Shown: one piece after another, positions 39,193 to 48,600 of the stretch
Numbering within the stretch: position 1 is the first letter of the stretch
How the letters are laid out: every line of letters starts with the position of its first letter
From: Tenodera sinensis
Taxonomy: Eukaryota > Arthropoda > Insecta > Mantodea > Mantidae
Length of the DNA: 64,000 nt
Direction of reading: 5' to 3'
Assembly: GCA_030765045.1 (NCBI GenBank)
Contig: CM060969.1
Location: forward strand, 53,760,716 to 53,824,715
The notes under the pieces: model-generated
What the model was told of the DNA's origin: nothing
Seen by the model: the letters and a program-made list of their open reading frames with translations, nothing else
Database searches by the model: none
Program-made: the position numbers and the translations under genes

Positions 39193-39797
39193 TGTAGCAG
39201 TTTTTCTGTATAGCGCTTATGATATACAGAATATATCAAAGTTACAAAATCCATTAATAGCAAAGGGTTAAGAATATGTACCACAGGTGAAGGGATGCCA
39301 AAAAGGCATTACCAAGGGTCATTAGCGAACGTCCCAAACATTAACGTAAACGAGATACAATTAGTTTGGCAAGGTCTTCAATATAAAGAAAAAAGAGCCT
39401 GCTATTGTATTTTTACAAAGTATCGGAAACCCGAGGGGTTTCGCCAGAGGGCAAAGTCTTGACTTAATGAAGTGAGGGCCATTATGGATGTTTGGGAAGC
39501 TAAAAAGGATAAATGACTGAGGGACAGTAGGAGACAGGCATCATTACGAGGGAGAGATACATGTAAGCAACACGGTGAAAGTTCGTTCCAGCGTTACGTT
39601 AAACTGCATATTTTATTCTATTTAAAATTGTTCAGCAAAGCTTAAATGTGTAAAAATAAAACAAATAAAGAGTTCTAACAAAACTACAATATCGCTCTCT
39701 GTAACCACCACGGATACCCGAGATTAAGACTCATGTGTGAGCAGCCGTAGGCACCCATAATACGAAGCAGTCAATCGAGTGATATAATAATGCTTCA
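39193..39797 (+). repeat. 5' LTR
   Basis: 605 bp, beginning TGTAGCAG and ending ATGCTTCA (TG...CA). Polyadenylation-type words AATAAA occur at about 39655 and 39664. It matches the 3' LTR without a visible mismatch. Confidence 0.97.
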
Positions 39798-39800
39798 AAT

Positions 39801-39819
39801 TGGCGCTCCAACGTGTGGC
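39801..39819 (+). promoter_or_regulatory. Primer-binding site, tRNA-Lys type
   Basis: TGGCGCTCCAACGTGTGGC follows the 5' LTR after three bases. It resembles the complement of a tRNA-Lys(CUU) 3' end (expected TGGCGCCCAACGTGGGGC) with one insertion and one substitution. Confidence 0.75.
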
Positions 39820-39975
39820 GTGAACTTCAGAGAATTGCAGGAATGCTGCGTGAACTTCAGAGAACTTCAGGAATGCTGAGCGTGAACTTCAGAGAATTTC
39901 AGGAATGCTGAGCGTGAACTTCAGAGAATTTCAGGAATGCTGAGCGAGAACTTCAGAGTACTTCAGGGAAGCAGA
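39820..39975 (+). repeat. Leader tandem repeat, about 32 bp x 5
   Basis: Units starting GTGAACTTCAGAGAA and ending GGAATGCTGAGC, of 30, 32, 32 and 32 bp plus a partial fifth. They lie in the untranslated leader between the primer site and gag. Partial versions (GAACTTCAGGGA, GAACTCCAGGGA) continue to about 40035. Confidence 0.9.
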
Positions 39976-40142
39976 ATAAGGTATGCGGAGAACTTCAGGG
40001 AGCTGAACAACAAAGGTCGTGAACTCCAGGGAAGGTGACCCAGGACACAGCAGGAACGAGAGGATCCACATCGAATAGCAGTGCAGCAAGCTGATTAAGG
40101 TACTGAGTGAGAATTTTATCTAAGTGTTGTAGTATATAGTCA

Positions 40143-42212
40143 ATGTATTTAAGGAACGGGAAAATGATCGAGCAATTAGATATAAATATGGAAGTGCAGG
40201 AGGGTGATGAGAGAGTGGGAGAAGGTGTATATAGTAATGTAGATAATGCAAGGGACAGAGTAGCTGATACGAATATACAAAATCAGGGAGAAGAAACAGG
40301 GGGAAGCATGGAGACTAATGAAATATTAAAATCACTTATGTCAATGATGACGGGATTAACAGAAAAGGTAGATCAGAGTCAGAAAGATTTAACGGGGTTA
40401 ACAGAAAAGGTAGATCAGAGTCAGAAAGAATTAACGGGTTTAACAGAAAGTCAGAAAGAGATTAAGGAAAAGGTAGAAAAAAGTCAGAAAGATTTAACGG
40501 GGTTAACAGAAAAGGTAGAAAATACGAGGGAGAACTTAACAGCTGACTTAGTCAAAATAGGAAATAAGATTGAGAAACAACAGAAGGTTTTAGAAAATTT
40601 CAAGGAGGAAGTTAGAAATGAAATAGAAAATGTAAGAAGTGAGGTTAGAAATAATCAGGAAGAGGTTAAAATTGAAATTGAAAATGTACGAATTGAAATG
40701 AGGGAAAGTCAGGAACAGGTTAGGGAAGAGATTAAAACAGTTAATAAAAATGTAGAGAAAGAAAATAGAAAATTAAGGGAGGAAATAACTACTGAATTAG
40801 CTAAGGAAAGGGAAATTAATAGCAAGGAATTAGAAATCTGTAGGAAAAGATTAGAGCAATCAGAGAGGGAAACTAGGAGATTAGCTGTGAGTGTAGATGA
40901 GGTAAATGACAAACTGAAAGAAAGATTAAATAACATATGTATGTCTGACAATGTTAGTGATTTAGTGAGTAGTAACACTATTACGGTAGCAGCACGGGAC
41001 GAAGCGATGCATAGTGCGTCAGCGGACATTCCGATGTTAAATTTAAATGCTGGTACATCAGGTAATAGTAATACAAATGTTAATGTTAATGCACGCAATA
41101 GTCCACATTTGCAATGGCCCAACCATGTTTTGAATGAAATTTCACCACCAACCTTTGAAAACGAAGAATTTGATGACCCCAAGGCTTTTATAAATAGCAT
41201 GCAAGAGTATTTTCTTGTAAAAGGTATTCCCGAGGAATATAAGATGACGGTTGTCAGAAAATGTTTTAAAGGCAACGCTTCAAACTGGTTAGAGTTATCA
41301 GTAGGATCAAGTAATGATTATCGGACATTTAAGGAAATTTTCTTAAATAGATATTGGGGAGCTAGCAGGCAGGCAAATATAAGACTGGAACTGAGTAATG
41401 GGAAATATAACCCGCATAAGGATCAATGCATGGTTAATTATTTTATGGCTATAGCTAGAAAATGTAAGATGCTTGACCCTCCGATGGGAGAAATAGAATT
41501 AATTAATTTAATAACCACACATTTTCCGGAAACAATTCAACACTATCTGATTATTGCGAAGCCGATAACAATAGCGGCAATGATTGACTTGTTAATCGCA
41601 CTAGAAAGAAATAAGAGCCAAAACGAGGCAAGTAATGAGAGACCTTTTGGAAACAACCGATCTCCAACAAAAATTTTCGGGCAGGGGGCAGGTTCAGGTG
41701 ATGTCAGGAATTTTGATGCTCGGCAACGGTATCATGGCCCGGTCCCTAAAAACAATAATTACCACCGGAAAAATAATTTTGAGCCTCAGGATAGGAGACA
41801 TAATTTTGAGCCTCAGGATAGAAGAAATAATTTTGAGCCTCAGGATAATAGAAGAAGGGTTGAGAATTATCCACGGGAAAGAAACCCTCAAATTAATTAC
41901 GTACAGGCAAATAGATATTACGGAGATAGAAGGGGGAGGTACACTAGGAATCGATTTCCTTCGGGAAATAATTATCACCATGATAATAATTGGTACAGAC
42001 CGAATTCCCCTAGGCAAGAAGAAAGAAATGGGAATAGCAGAATTTCTCCAAATCCGGAAGAAAGGGTAGACGCTATAAACGCGGTAAAAAGATTGGAAGA
42101 AACAAATTTTCACCAGGATTCAAACCCGGGACCTTCATATAATGGGAATGGGACAGGAGCCATTAGTAAGGTTTCGGAAAACTCCAAACCCAGTCAACTT
42201 CGCCTTCAGTGA
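40143..42212 (+). CDS. gag: Gag polyprotein of the Gypsy element
   Basis: 689 codons, intact. Residues about 60-275 are a long charged coiled coil with internal repeats (LTGLTEKVDQSQK three to four times). A retrotransposon-gag capsid-like domain lies at about residues 325-500 (FKGNASNWLELSVGSSNDY, NGKYNPHKDQCMVNYFM). A basic tail follows, with three copies of NNFEPQDRR-like units (about 543-575). There is no CCHC zinc knuckle, so RNA binding probably relies on the Arg/Asn-rich tail. The coding strand is A-rich, unlike the flanks. The stop (42210-42212) overlaps the start of the pol frame, with pol in the -1 frame. Confidence 0.93.
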   Translation: MYLRNGKMIEQLDINMEVQEGDERVGEGVYSNVDNARDRVADTNIQNQGEETGGSMETNEILKSLMSMMTGLTEKVDQSQKDLTGLTEKVDQSQKELTGLTESQKEIKEKVEKSQKDLTGLTEKVENTRENLTADLVKIGNKIEKQQKVLENFKEEVRNEIENVRSEVRNNQEEVKIEIENVRIEMRESQEQVREEIKTVNKNVEKENRKLREEITTELAKEREINSKELEICRKRLEQSERETRRLAVSVDEVNDKLKERLNNICMSDNVSDLVSSNTITVAARDEAMHSASADIPMLNLNAGTSGNSNTNVNVNARNSPHLQWPNHVLNEISPPTFENEEFDDPKAFINSMQEYFLVKGIPEEYKMTVVRKCFKGNASNWLELSVGSSNDYRTFKEIFLNRYWGASRQANIRLELSNGKYNPHKDQCMVNYFMAIARKCKMLDPPMGEIELINLITTHFPETIQHYLIIAKPITIAAMIDLLIALERNKSQNEASNERPFGNNRSPTKIFGQGAGSGDVRNFDARQRYHGPVPKNNNYHRKNNFEPQDRRHNFEPQDRRNNFEPQDNRRRVENYPRERNPQINYVQANRYYGDRRGRYTRNRFPSGNNYHHDNNWYRPNSPRQEERNGNSRISPNPEERVDAINAVKRLEETNFHQDSNPGPSYNGNGTGAISKVSENSKPSQLRLQ

Positions 42213-44362
42213 AGATTGGGAATGATGAATGTTCTTATTATGGGAAGTACTTCGAAAATAAGGGACAGAGAAGGCAATGTTTGATCGAAAAACATAAAGA
42301 AAATACAGAGAATGAAATTTTAATTGATCCGCCAAGAATAAATATTGGTATTAACGGGAAATTATTTCAGGCTATTATTGATACAGGCGCTAATACTACT
42401 GTGTGTTCCCAAATTTTTTTTGAAAATTTAGTGAGTAGTGGTGTAAAATTATTATCTTTGCCAGTTTATGGGATATATTGCTCTGTAGCGGTAGGTAAAA
42501 GGAAAGAAAGGGTAAAATTTCAAGTGATGGTAAAGGTCGAGATCGCACAGAAATGCATTGAAATATTATTTTTGGTTGTACCCAGGCTTGTTTTTGACGT
42601 AATAATCGGTTGCGATAGTCTTTATGCTTGGAATTCCATCATAGATTTTGAAAATAGAAGTTTTAAGTTTGAAACCGGACCTGACACCATAATTGTACCA
42701 TTTTTAGACCATACTTCGAGGATAATTGTACGGGATCAGGTAGAGGAAGAAATGGAGGGGGAAACATTCTTTGTCGAGGTAATAAATATTGGAGCGATGG
42801 AATTAGCAGAATTAAAAGTTGGGAACTACGATGAAATAGAGGAACAAAATATTGTGAGTAGAGGTAATTATTTCTGTGATTTTGACGAAGAAAAGAAACC
42901 CCGAGAAAACCCAAAATTTAACTTGAAGAATAGTAGTATAAATGAGTACGACGAAAGAAAGGACTGTGTCAAGATAGAAAATTTAATAGAATCTAAGGTG
43001 AACCAAGCTGAGAGACTAAATGAGGAACAAAAAGGAAAATTACGGGAACTTTTAATAGAAAACAGGGAGGTATTCTCGGAAAAGCCTGGAAGATGTAACT
43101 GTTACACACATTCGTTTGAACTAGCGAATATTAAACCATATTCCCATAAAGCCAGAGCAATCCCATGTACAATTAGAGAGGAAGTTGATCAGGTCATTAA
43201 AACCATGTTAGATGATGATATAATTGAAGTGTCCAACTCCGAGTATATAAATCCATTATGCATCGTTTATAAAAGTGATGGCAAAGTTAGAGTAACATTA
43301 GACGCTAGAAAGTTAAACGCTTATTGTAAGCCAGATCGCTTCAGACCCGAAAGTGTTGAGATCATTTTAAATAAATTGCGAAGAGGGAAATTCTTTTCGG
43401 CGTTGGATCTGACGTCATCTTTTTGGCAAATACCATTAAGAAAGGACTTAAGAAAATATACTTCGTTTTTACACGGGGGCATATTATATAATTTCACAGT
43501 GTGCGCATTCGGTATGAACACAAGCAGTAGTGCACTGTTAAGAGCGCTGTATAATATTTTTGGCGAGACGATAAAAAAATTTGTGGCACAATATGTTGAT
43601 GATTTTCTCATATTCTCCGAAAGCATTGAAGAACATATGGATCATTTGCGGTACGTCTTAAGTAAATTAAAGAAGGCAGGCATGACAGTTAAGCCTAACA
43701 AAACAGCTTTCTTTGTCCAGAAAACAGAATTCTTAGGATATATTATTTCAGAAGAAGGAATCAGGCCAAATCCCGCTAGAATCGAAAGTATCAATAAGAT
43801 TCCCGCACCGAAAAACATAAAACAATTAAGAAGATTTTTGGGTATTTTGAACTACCAATCTAGATTTATCATTGATTTTGCTTCGGTAGTAGCTCCATTA
43901 AGAGAACTATTGAGAAAGGAAACAAAATGGAGATGGGGAACAGAAGAAGAAATGGCTTTTGAGAAAGTTAAAAGATTATTCGCAACCTCTATTTTATTAG
44001 AGAAACCCCGCGAAGATCTTCCATATATTATATTTACTGATGCTTCCAGCCAAGGATACGGAGCTATTTTAGTCCAGATAGATCAATCAGGAAATAAGCA
44101 TTTGATTACAGTTGCATCACGTGGTCTCTCTAGAACGGAATCCCAAGCTTGCACCACAGAAAAGGAAATAGCCGCCATTCATTTCGCCTTAATAAAATTT
44201 CGAGAATATGTATTTAACCGCCAGATAATAGTATACACTGATCATGTAAGTTTAGCCTTTATAAATTCTTGCAAACTGACGAATACCCGAATCTCAAGAT
44301 ACATTCACGAGATAACATCTCACAAGAATGAAGGAAAACTGGCCCATACCAGATACTCTTAA
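42170..44362 (+). CDS. pol: Pol, protease, reverse transcriptase and RNase H of the Gypsy element
   Basis: The frame is open from 42170, just after a stop, and has no ATG near the gag stop, so a -1 frameshift in the 42170-42212 overlap is expected. Protease: FQAIIDTGANTTVCSQ (about 42370). RT: VRVTLDARKLN, FSALDLTSSFWQIPL (motif A), and YVDDFLIFS (catalytic YVDD, about 43590). Connection: GILNYQSRFI. RNase H: IIFTDASSQGYGAILVQ (about 44030), TEKEIAAIHFAL and VYTDHVSLAFI. It stops at 44360-44362, before the integrase, although Gypsy pol is normally one polyprotein. The stretch expected between RNase H and the integrase zinc finger is short, which suggests a small deletion or indel near 44310-44330. 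Confidence 0.92.
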   Translation, partial: GFGKLQTQSTSPSVKIGNDECSYYGKYFENKGQRRQCLIEKHKENTENEILIDPPRINIGINGKLFQAIIDTGANTTVCSQIFFENLVSSGVKLLSLPVYGIYCSVAVGKRKERVKFQVMVKVEIAQKCIEILFLVVPRLVFDVIIGCDSLYAWNSIIDFENRSFKFETGPDTIIVPFLDHTSRIIVRDQVEEEMEGETFFVEVINIGAMELAELKVGNYDEIEEQNIVSRGNYFCDFDEEKKPRENPKFNLKNSSINEYDERKDCVKIENLIESKVNQAERLNEEQKGKLRELLIENREVFSEKPGRCNCYTHSFELANIKPYSHKARAIPCTIREEVDQVIKTMLDDDIIEVSNSEYINPLCIVYKSDGKVRVTLDARKLNAYCKPDRFRPESVEIILNKLRRGKFFSALDLTSSFWQIPLRKDLRKYTSFLHGGILYNFTVCAFGMNTSSSALLRALYNIFGETIKKFVAQYVDDFLIFSESIEEHMDHLRYVLSKLKKAGMTVKPNKTAFFVQKTEFLGYIISEEGIRPNPARIESINKIPAPKNIKQLRRFLGILNYQSRFIIDFASVVAPLRELLRKETKWRWGTEEEMAFEKVKRLFATSILLEKPREDLPYIIFTDASSQGYGAILVQIDQSGNKHLITVASRGLSRTESQACTTEKEIAAIHFALIKFREYVFNRQIIVYTDHVSLAFINSCKLTNTRISRYIHEITSHKNEGKLAHTRYS

Positions 44363-45650
44363 TGACAGTAAGCATGACGTCACACTTTTGTACCTGGACA
44401 CTGCAGAAGGACAAAAGTTATCGAAACAATTAATTAAGATAGCTGAGCTGCAAACTGAAGATGAAGAAATTCAGAAATTAAAGAAAAATGCAAAACCTAT
44501 CGTAGAAAACATGCCCGATACTGTGGGAATATATAATGGTAAATTGTATAAGTTGCATGGTAGGTTTGAGCCAAAATGGAAAATCATGGTTCCAAAGTCT
44601 ATAGAGAAGATGTTAATCCTAGCATATCACAAAGCACTGGCCCACACAGGAAGTGAGCGGTTAACATTAATCATAAGTGAAAATTTCTATATAAAGCAAC
44701 TTGCCCGAAAAGTGAGAATAGTATGTTCAACTTGTGAGTTATGCCAAAAGGCCAAGCACTTCAATGTGAAATATCATATAGAACCGCAGGCAATTATTAG
44801 AGACCGAAAGAATGCCTTAGTGACGGCCGACGCACACGGGGAGATGCCCCGGGGACAATACGGGTGTAGATACATATTTGTACTATATGATGTCTTCTCA
44901 AAGTTCGTAAAAATTTATCCCGTTAGGAATATAACAAGCAAAACTTGTGTAGGCAAGATCATAAATGAGTACATTCCAAAATATGGGCAAATAGAAGCCG
45001 TATTAACCGATAATGCTACAGTACATCGTAGCAAAATTTTCAGAGAAACTTTAAGTAGCCACCAGATAAAACTATATCATTGTTCGTATTATTTTCCTTC
45101 AGGGAATCCGACAGAGCGGATATTAAGAGAAATAGGGACTTATTTTCGAGTGCTTACTCATAATAACCATCGAAACTGGGTAAAGTATTGTCCCATCATA
45201 GAGAAAATTATTAATAATACTGTAAATACTACAACTGGTTTTGCACCGATACAGATAATGCAGGGAATTGACCCTGAACCCATTTTTAAAAATACTCCAA
45301 GAACGATTGAGAGAAGTCAGCCATTATCAGAGGAACAAAGGGCTAAGATCGTTTTTGACAGATTGCAAGAAAAAGCGGAAAAGAGGAAATCAAAAATCAA
45401 GAAACGTAAAAATAAATGGAATCCTCAGGTAGGAGATCTAGTCCTCGCTAGGGATTATAAATTATCCAATGCGTTAAGGGGGAGAAGTCATAGATTAGAG
45501 CTATTATATAAAGGTCCGGTAATGATTACTGAGAAATTCGGAGAGCATACTTATGAATTAGTGGACTTAAAAACAAACAAATCGATTGGGAGATGGCATA
45601 AGCAGCTAATAAGACCGTATAGAAATTCCTCAAATAGTATCGAAAAGTAA
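44328..45650 (+). CDS. pol: Integrase part of pol, out of frame with RT
   Basis: This is the C-terminal part of pol in another frame, overlapping the RT frame by 35 bases. KENWPIPDTLND at its start resembles the linker after RNase H. HHCC zinc finger: YHKALAHTGSERL...CSTCELCQKAK (about residues 100-146). Core: TADAHGEM (first Asp), VLTDNATVHRS (second Asp), NPTERILREIGTYF (Glu). A C-terminal GPY/F-like module follows: LLYKGPVMITEKFGEHTYEL. The catalytic triad is present. The ATG at 44328 is probably incidental; the natural product is a fusion with RT. Confidence 0.88.
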   Translation: MKENWPIPDTLNDSKHDVTLLYLDTAEGQKLSKQLIKIAELQTEDEEIQKLKKNAKPIVENMPDTVGIYNGKLYKLHGRFEPKWKIMVPKSIEKMLILAYHKALAHTGSERLTLIISENFYIKQLARKVRIVCSTCELCQKAKHFNVKYHIEPQAIIRDRKNALVTADAHGEMPRGQYGCRYIFVLYDVFSKFVKIYPVRNITSKTCVGKIINEYIPKYGQIEAVLTDNATVHRSKIFRETLSSHQIKLYHCSYYFPSGNPTERILREIGTYFRVLTHNNHRNWVKYCPIIEKIINNTVNTTTGFAPIQIMQGIDPEPIFKNTPRTIERSQPLSEEQRAKIVFDRLQEKAEKRKSKIKKRKNKWNPQVGDLVLARDYKLSNALRGRSHRLELLYKGPVMITEKFGEHTYELVDLKTNKSIGRWHKQLIRPYRNSSNSIEK

Positions 45651-46220
45651 GAAAAGAAATGGTGAGAAGTAGTTGAAAGAATGGTTGGATCATGAAAATG
45701 AGGGCCTAATTGTTTCTATGTAAACTTGTAAATAACTGTAAGAATAACGTAATTAATATTAAGCAAAGTGAATATATCGAGAAAAAAAAAACAGTGAAGT
45801 GGATAATGTGCGTGTGAGAAAAAAAAAAAAAAAAAAAAAAAAAAAAGAAAAAAAAAATTAAAAGTGAAACCAGCAGAACAATCCATAACCATAAAAGACT
45901 TTTGATAAAAAATAATTATATAGAATCAGAAGATCAATGTAAGAAGAAACATTTAAAATAATATTAAATCACTATGTAGTATTAAAAATATAACCCTATG
46001 TGTGTTGAGTGCTGATTTGTGTAATGTAAATATGTGAAGGGTATTCTATGTACAAGCTATGTCTTTAAGAATTTGAGTGTAAACCCTTTTAAGTATTTGT
46101 ATGTAATTGACAGAAAGATTTGCTGAACAATCGCGAAATTTTAACAAGAAAATGATTTTCGGGCAAGACATATACCTTATCATATTCTTACATAATATGA
46201 TAACGTATATGGGGGGCATT
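45651..46220 (+). other. 3' untranslated region of the Gypsy element with poly-A tracts and polypurine tract
   Basis: No envelope gene. A-rich, with A-runs at about 45782-45790 and 45819-45857. ATATGGGGGGCATT just before the 3' LTR (46208-46220) is the likely polypurine primer site for second-strand synthesis. Confidence 0.75.
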
Positions 46221-46825
46221 TGTAGCAGTTTTTCTGTATAGCGCTTATGATATACAGAATATATCAAAGTTACAAAATCCATTAATAGCAAAGGGTTAAG
46301 AATATGTACCACAGGTGAAGGGATGCCAAAAAGGCATTACCAAGGGTCATTAGCGAACGTCCCAAACATTAACGTAAACGAGATACAATTAGTTTGGCAA
46401 GGTCTTCAATATAAAGAAAAAAGAGCCTGCTATTGTATTTTTACAAAGTATCGGAAACCCGAGGGGTTTCGCCAGAGGGCAAAGTCTTGACTTAATGAAG
46501 TGAGGGCCATTATGGATGTTTGGGAAGCTAAAAAGGATAAATGACTGAGGGACAGTAGGAGACAGGCATCATTACGAGGGAGAGATACATGTAAGCAACA
46601 CGGTGAAAGTTCGTTCCAGCGTTACGTTAAACTGCATATTTTATTCTATTTAAAATTGTTCAGCAAAGCTTAAATGTGTAAAAATAAAACAAATAAAGAG
46701 TTCTAACAAAACTACAATATCGCTCTCTGTAACCACCACGGATACCCGAGATTAAGACTCATGTGTGAGCAGCCGTAGGCACCCATAATACGAAGCAGTC
46801 AATCGAGTGATATAATAATGCTTCA
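46221..46825 (+). repeat. 3' LTR
   Basis: 605 bp, no visible mismatch to 39193-39797. Followed by the target duplication GACT. Confidence 0.97.
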
Positions 46826-46829
46826 GACT

Positions 46830-47225
46830 CTAACTCAGACGGGAAAAAAGTGCATTAACAAAGTCCATCGTTTCCATGAAAATTGCTATCTAAGATTATG
46901 CAATCAATTGGTTAGACTAAATATCAATTTTTATGGCAATCAGTAAAATATATTCACGCTTTGTATTAACTATAAATGTATGGAAGACGTTTTGTGTTGT
47001 CCAAAGTGCCTATTTTGACAATTAACCGTCATTGTAAACTTTTAGAGCCTAAACATTGGTTTTACCTTTTGTGTTATTGAAAACTTTTTTTAATGCAACA
47101 ATGAACGGTAGTTTCCAAATCATGGCGTTGGTTTGATCAAACAGTTGTAATACAATGCTTGTAGGAATGAGACGCTTCGTAATGAAGATTGGTTTATTTT
47201 AGTGCTTTGGCAGTGCTCGTTTTGC
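46830..47225. other. Gene-free stretch
   Basis: Nothing recognisable between the Gypsy element and the solo LTR. Confidence 0.4.
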
Positions 47226-47233
47226 AGAAACAG

Positions 47234-47816
47234 TGTGACAAAATGAGTCCAGTTACTTTTCTATCAGTTTATTTTTTTCCATAACGTTTGTACAAAGCGA
47301 CAGTCCTGTTCTACTGACGTCAACACAATCTAGTCTTTCATGATCTTACAACTCACAACTGTTTTCTTCTCGTAATCTTGACTCAGTCCTTTCACTTCCT
47401 CACTTTCTCTGTCTCTCATGCACTAACTCCGACGATACAATCACTCGACGCTCGTTAAAACTTCTTCATGAGGACACACTCAGGGCTGTCTCACACTCAC
47501 TGACACATTGAACGACTCAAGTTTGTAATCGCAACTCTCCACTCTACTATTTCCTTGCCTCCTTATAAATAGGGGATGACGTACAAGGACCTTTCTCGAT
47601 TTCCACAAATACGCCGGTGATGACGCAGTCTGGCCTTTCTCCAAGGCACTGAAAACCCTTTGTGTTACCGCTTTATTAACGTTAGTCACGTGTTCCCTCG
47701 CGTGGGTGCTCTAGCGAAGCTTGAACTTGCGCCTTTGTTTGCTCGCCAGTCTGGTATGTGGCGTGAAGTAGCTTGGCCTCGTCCGTTCTTTGTTGTGCGT
47801 CGAGCCCGGCGTCACA
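47234..47816 (-). repeat. Solo LTR, family L
   Basis: TG...CA ends (TGTGACAAAATG ... GGCGTCACA on +). Co-linear with 21196-21775, including the TATA region (CTATTTATAAGGAG on -) and the AATAAAC word near the inner end. No primer site or internal sequence follows, so it is a solo LTR. The 8-base word AGAAACAG occurs at 47226-47233 and 47819-47826. With two extra bases this could be an odd target duplication or chance. Confidence 0.75.
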
Positions 47817-47826
47817 ATAGAAACAG

Positions 47827-48166
47827 AATACCTGCCGACTCTAAGGCATTTTCTCATCTTTGGTATGGGTCGGTAACCACCATACGAGAAAATCTCTTTC
47901 AAACATTGTGTGAACAATGCTGTAAGGTCTTCTATTTCAATTTGAATGCATTGCATCGCAATAATTATCTGTCCTTTGTGACAAGATCATTCAGTTTATT
48001 TCTACCTGATTTCGATTGATTCATTTTTATGCTTTCTTAAACATGGAATACCAAATCGTCATTATTACAGTATTCCAGTTACATTCTAAGCTTTCAGGCA
48101 TAACAATTCCATTCGTGTTTATTTGCCTAGATAGTGGCCACTTAAGCGGTACGGTAAACGCACTGG
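47827..48166. other. Gene-free stretch
   Basis: No motif recognised. Confidence 0.4.
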
Positions 48167-48600
48167 GCGAGTACTTCGTTTACATCTAGGCAAGTACCAG
48201 TCAGGTGTCTTGTTTATGTCAAGGCACATACCAGTCAGGTGTTTTGTTTATATCAAGGCACGCACCAGTCAGGAGTTTTGTTTATATAAAGGTACGTACC
48301 AGTCAGGCATTTTGTTTACATCAAGGCACGTACCAGTCAGGTATTTTGTTTATATCAAGGCACGTACCATTCAGGTGTTTTGTTTATATTAAGGCACGTA
48401 CCAGTCAGGTGTTTTAGTTATATAAAGGTACGTACCAGTCAGGCATTTTGTTTACATCAAGGCACGCACCAGTTAGGTGTTTTGTTTATATCAAGGCATG
48501 TACTAGTCAGTTGTTTCGATTATATCGAAGCACGTACCGGTCAGCTGCTTTGTATATATCAAGGCACATACCAGTTAGGTATTTTGTTTACATCTGAGTT
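48167..48600. repeat. 34-bp minisatellite, 12 units
   Basis: Twelve direct units of 34 bp from 48191 to 48598 (each with ACCAGTCAGGTGTTTTGTTT and a TATATCAAGG end), plus a partial unit before. The units at 48293 and 48429 share the TACGTACC/GGCATTTTG variant, so at least one expansion step copied a block of four units. The array is open in all three + frames because 34 is not a multiple of 3. The open frames are therefore not evidence of a gene. Confidence 0.95.

Larger units (their letters stand above)
39193..46825 (+). mobile_element. Young Ty3/Gypsy LTR retrotransposon
   Basis: A 7633-bp element: LTRs at 39193-39797 and 46221-46825, target duplication GACT (39189-39192 and 46826-46829), primer site at 39801, gag (40143-42212), pol (42209-44362) and an integrase frame (44328-45650). 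No envelope gene. Reading both LTRs base by base I see no difference, so the insertion is very recent. The pol frame is broken before the integrase. Confidence 0.96.

Noticed and set aside
40709..41275. 188-codon frame on -
   Set aside because: Antisense shadow of the A-rich gag gene.
42209..42211. GTG start codon for pol
   Set aside because: Eukaryotic element; pol is more likely reached by frameshifting from gag.
48167..48600. CRISPR-like regular array
   Set aside because: Units are directly adjacent with no unique spacers, and the DNA is eukaryotic.
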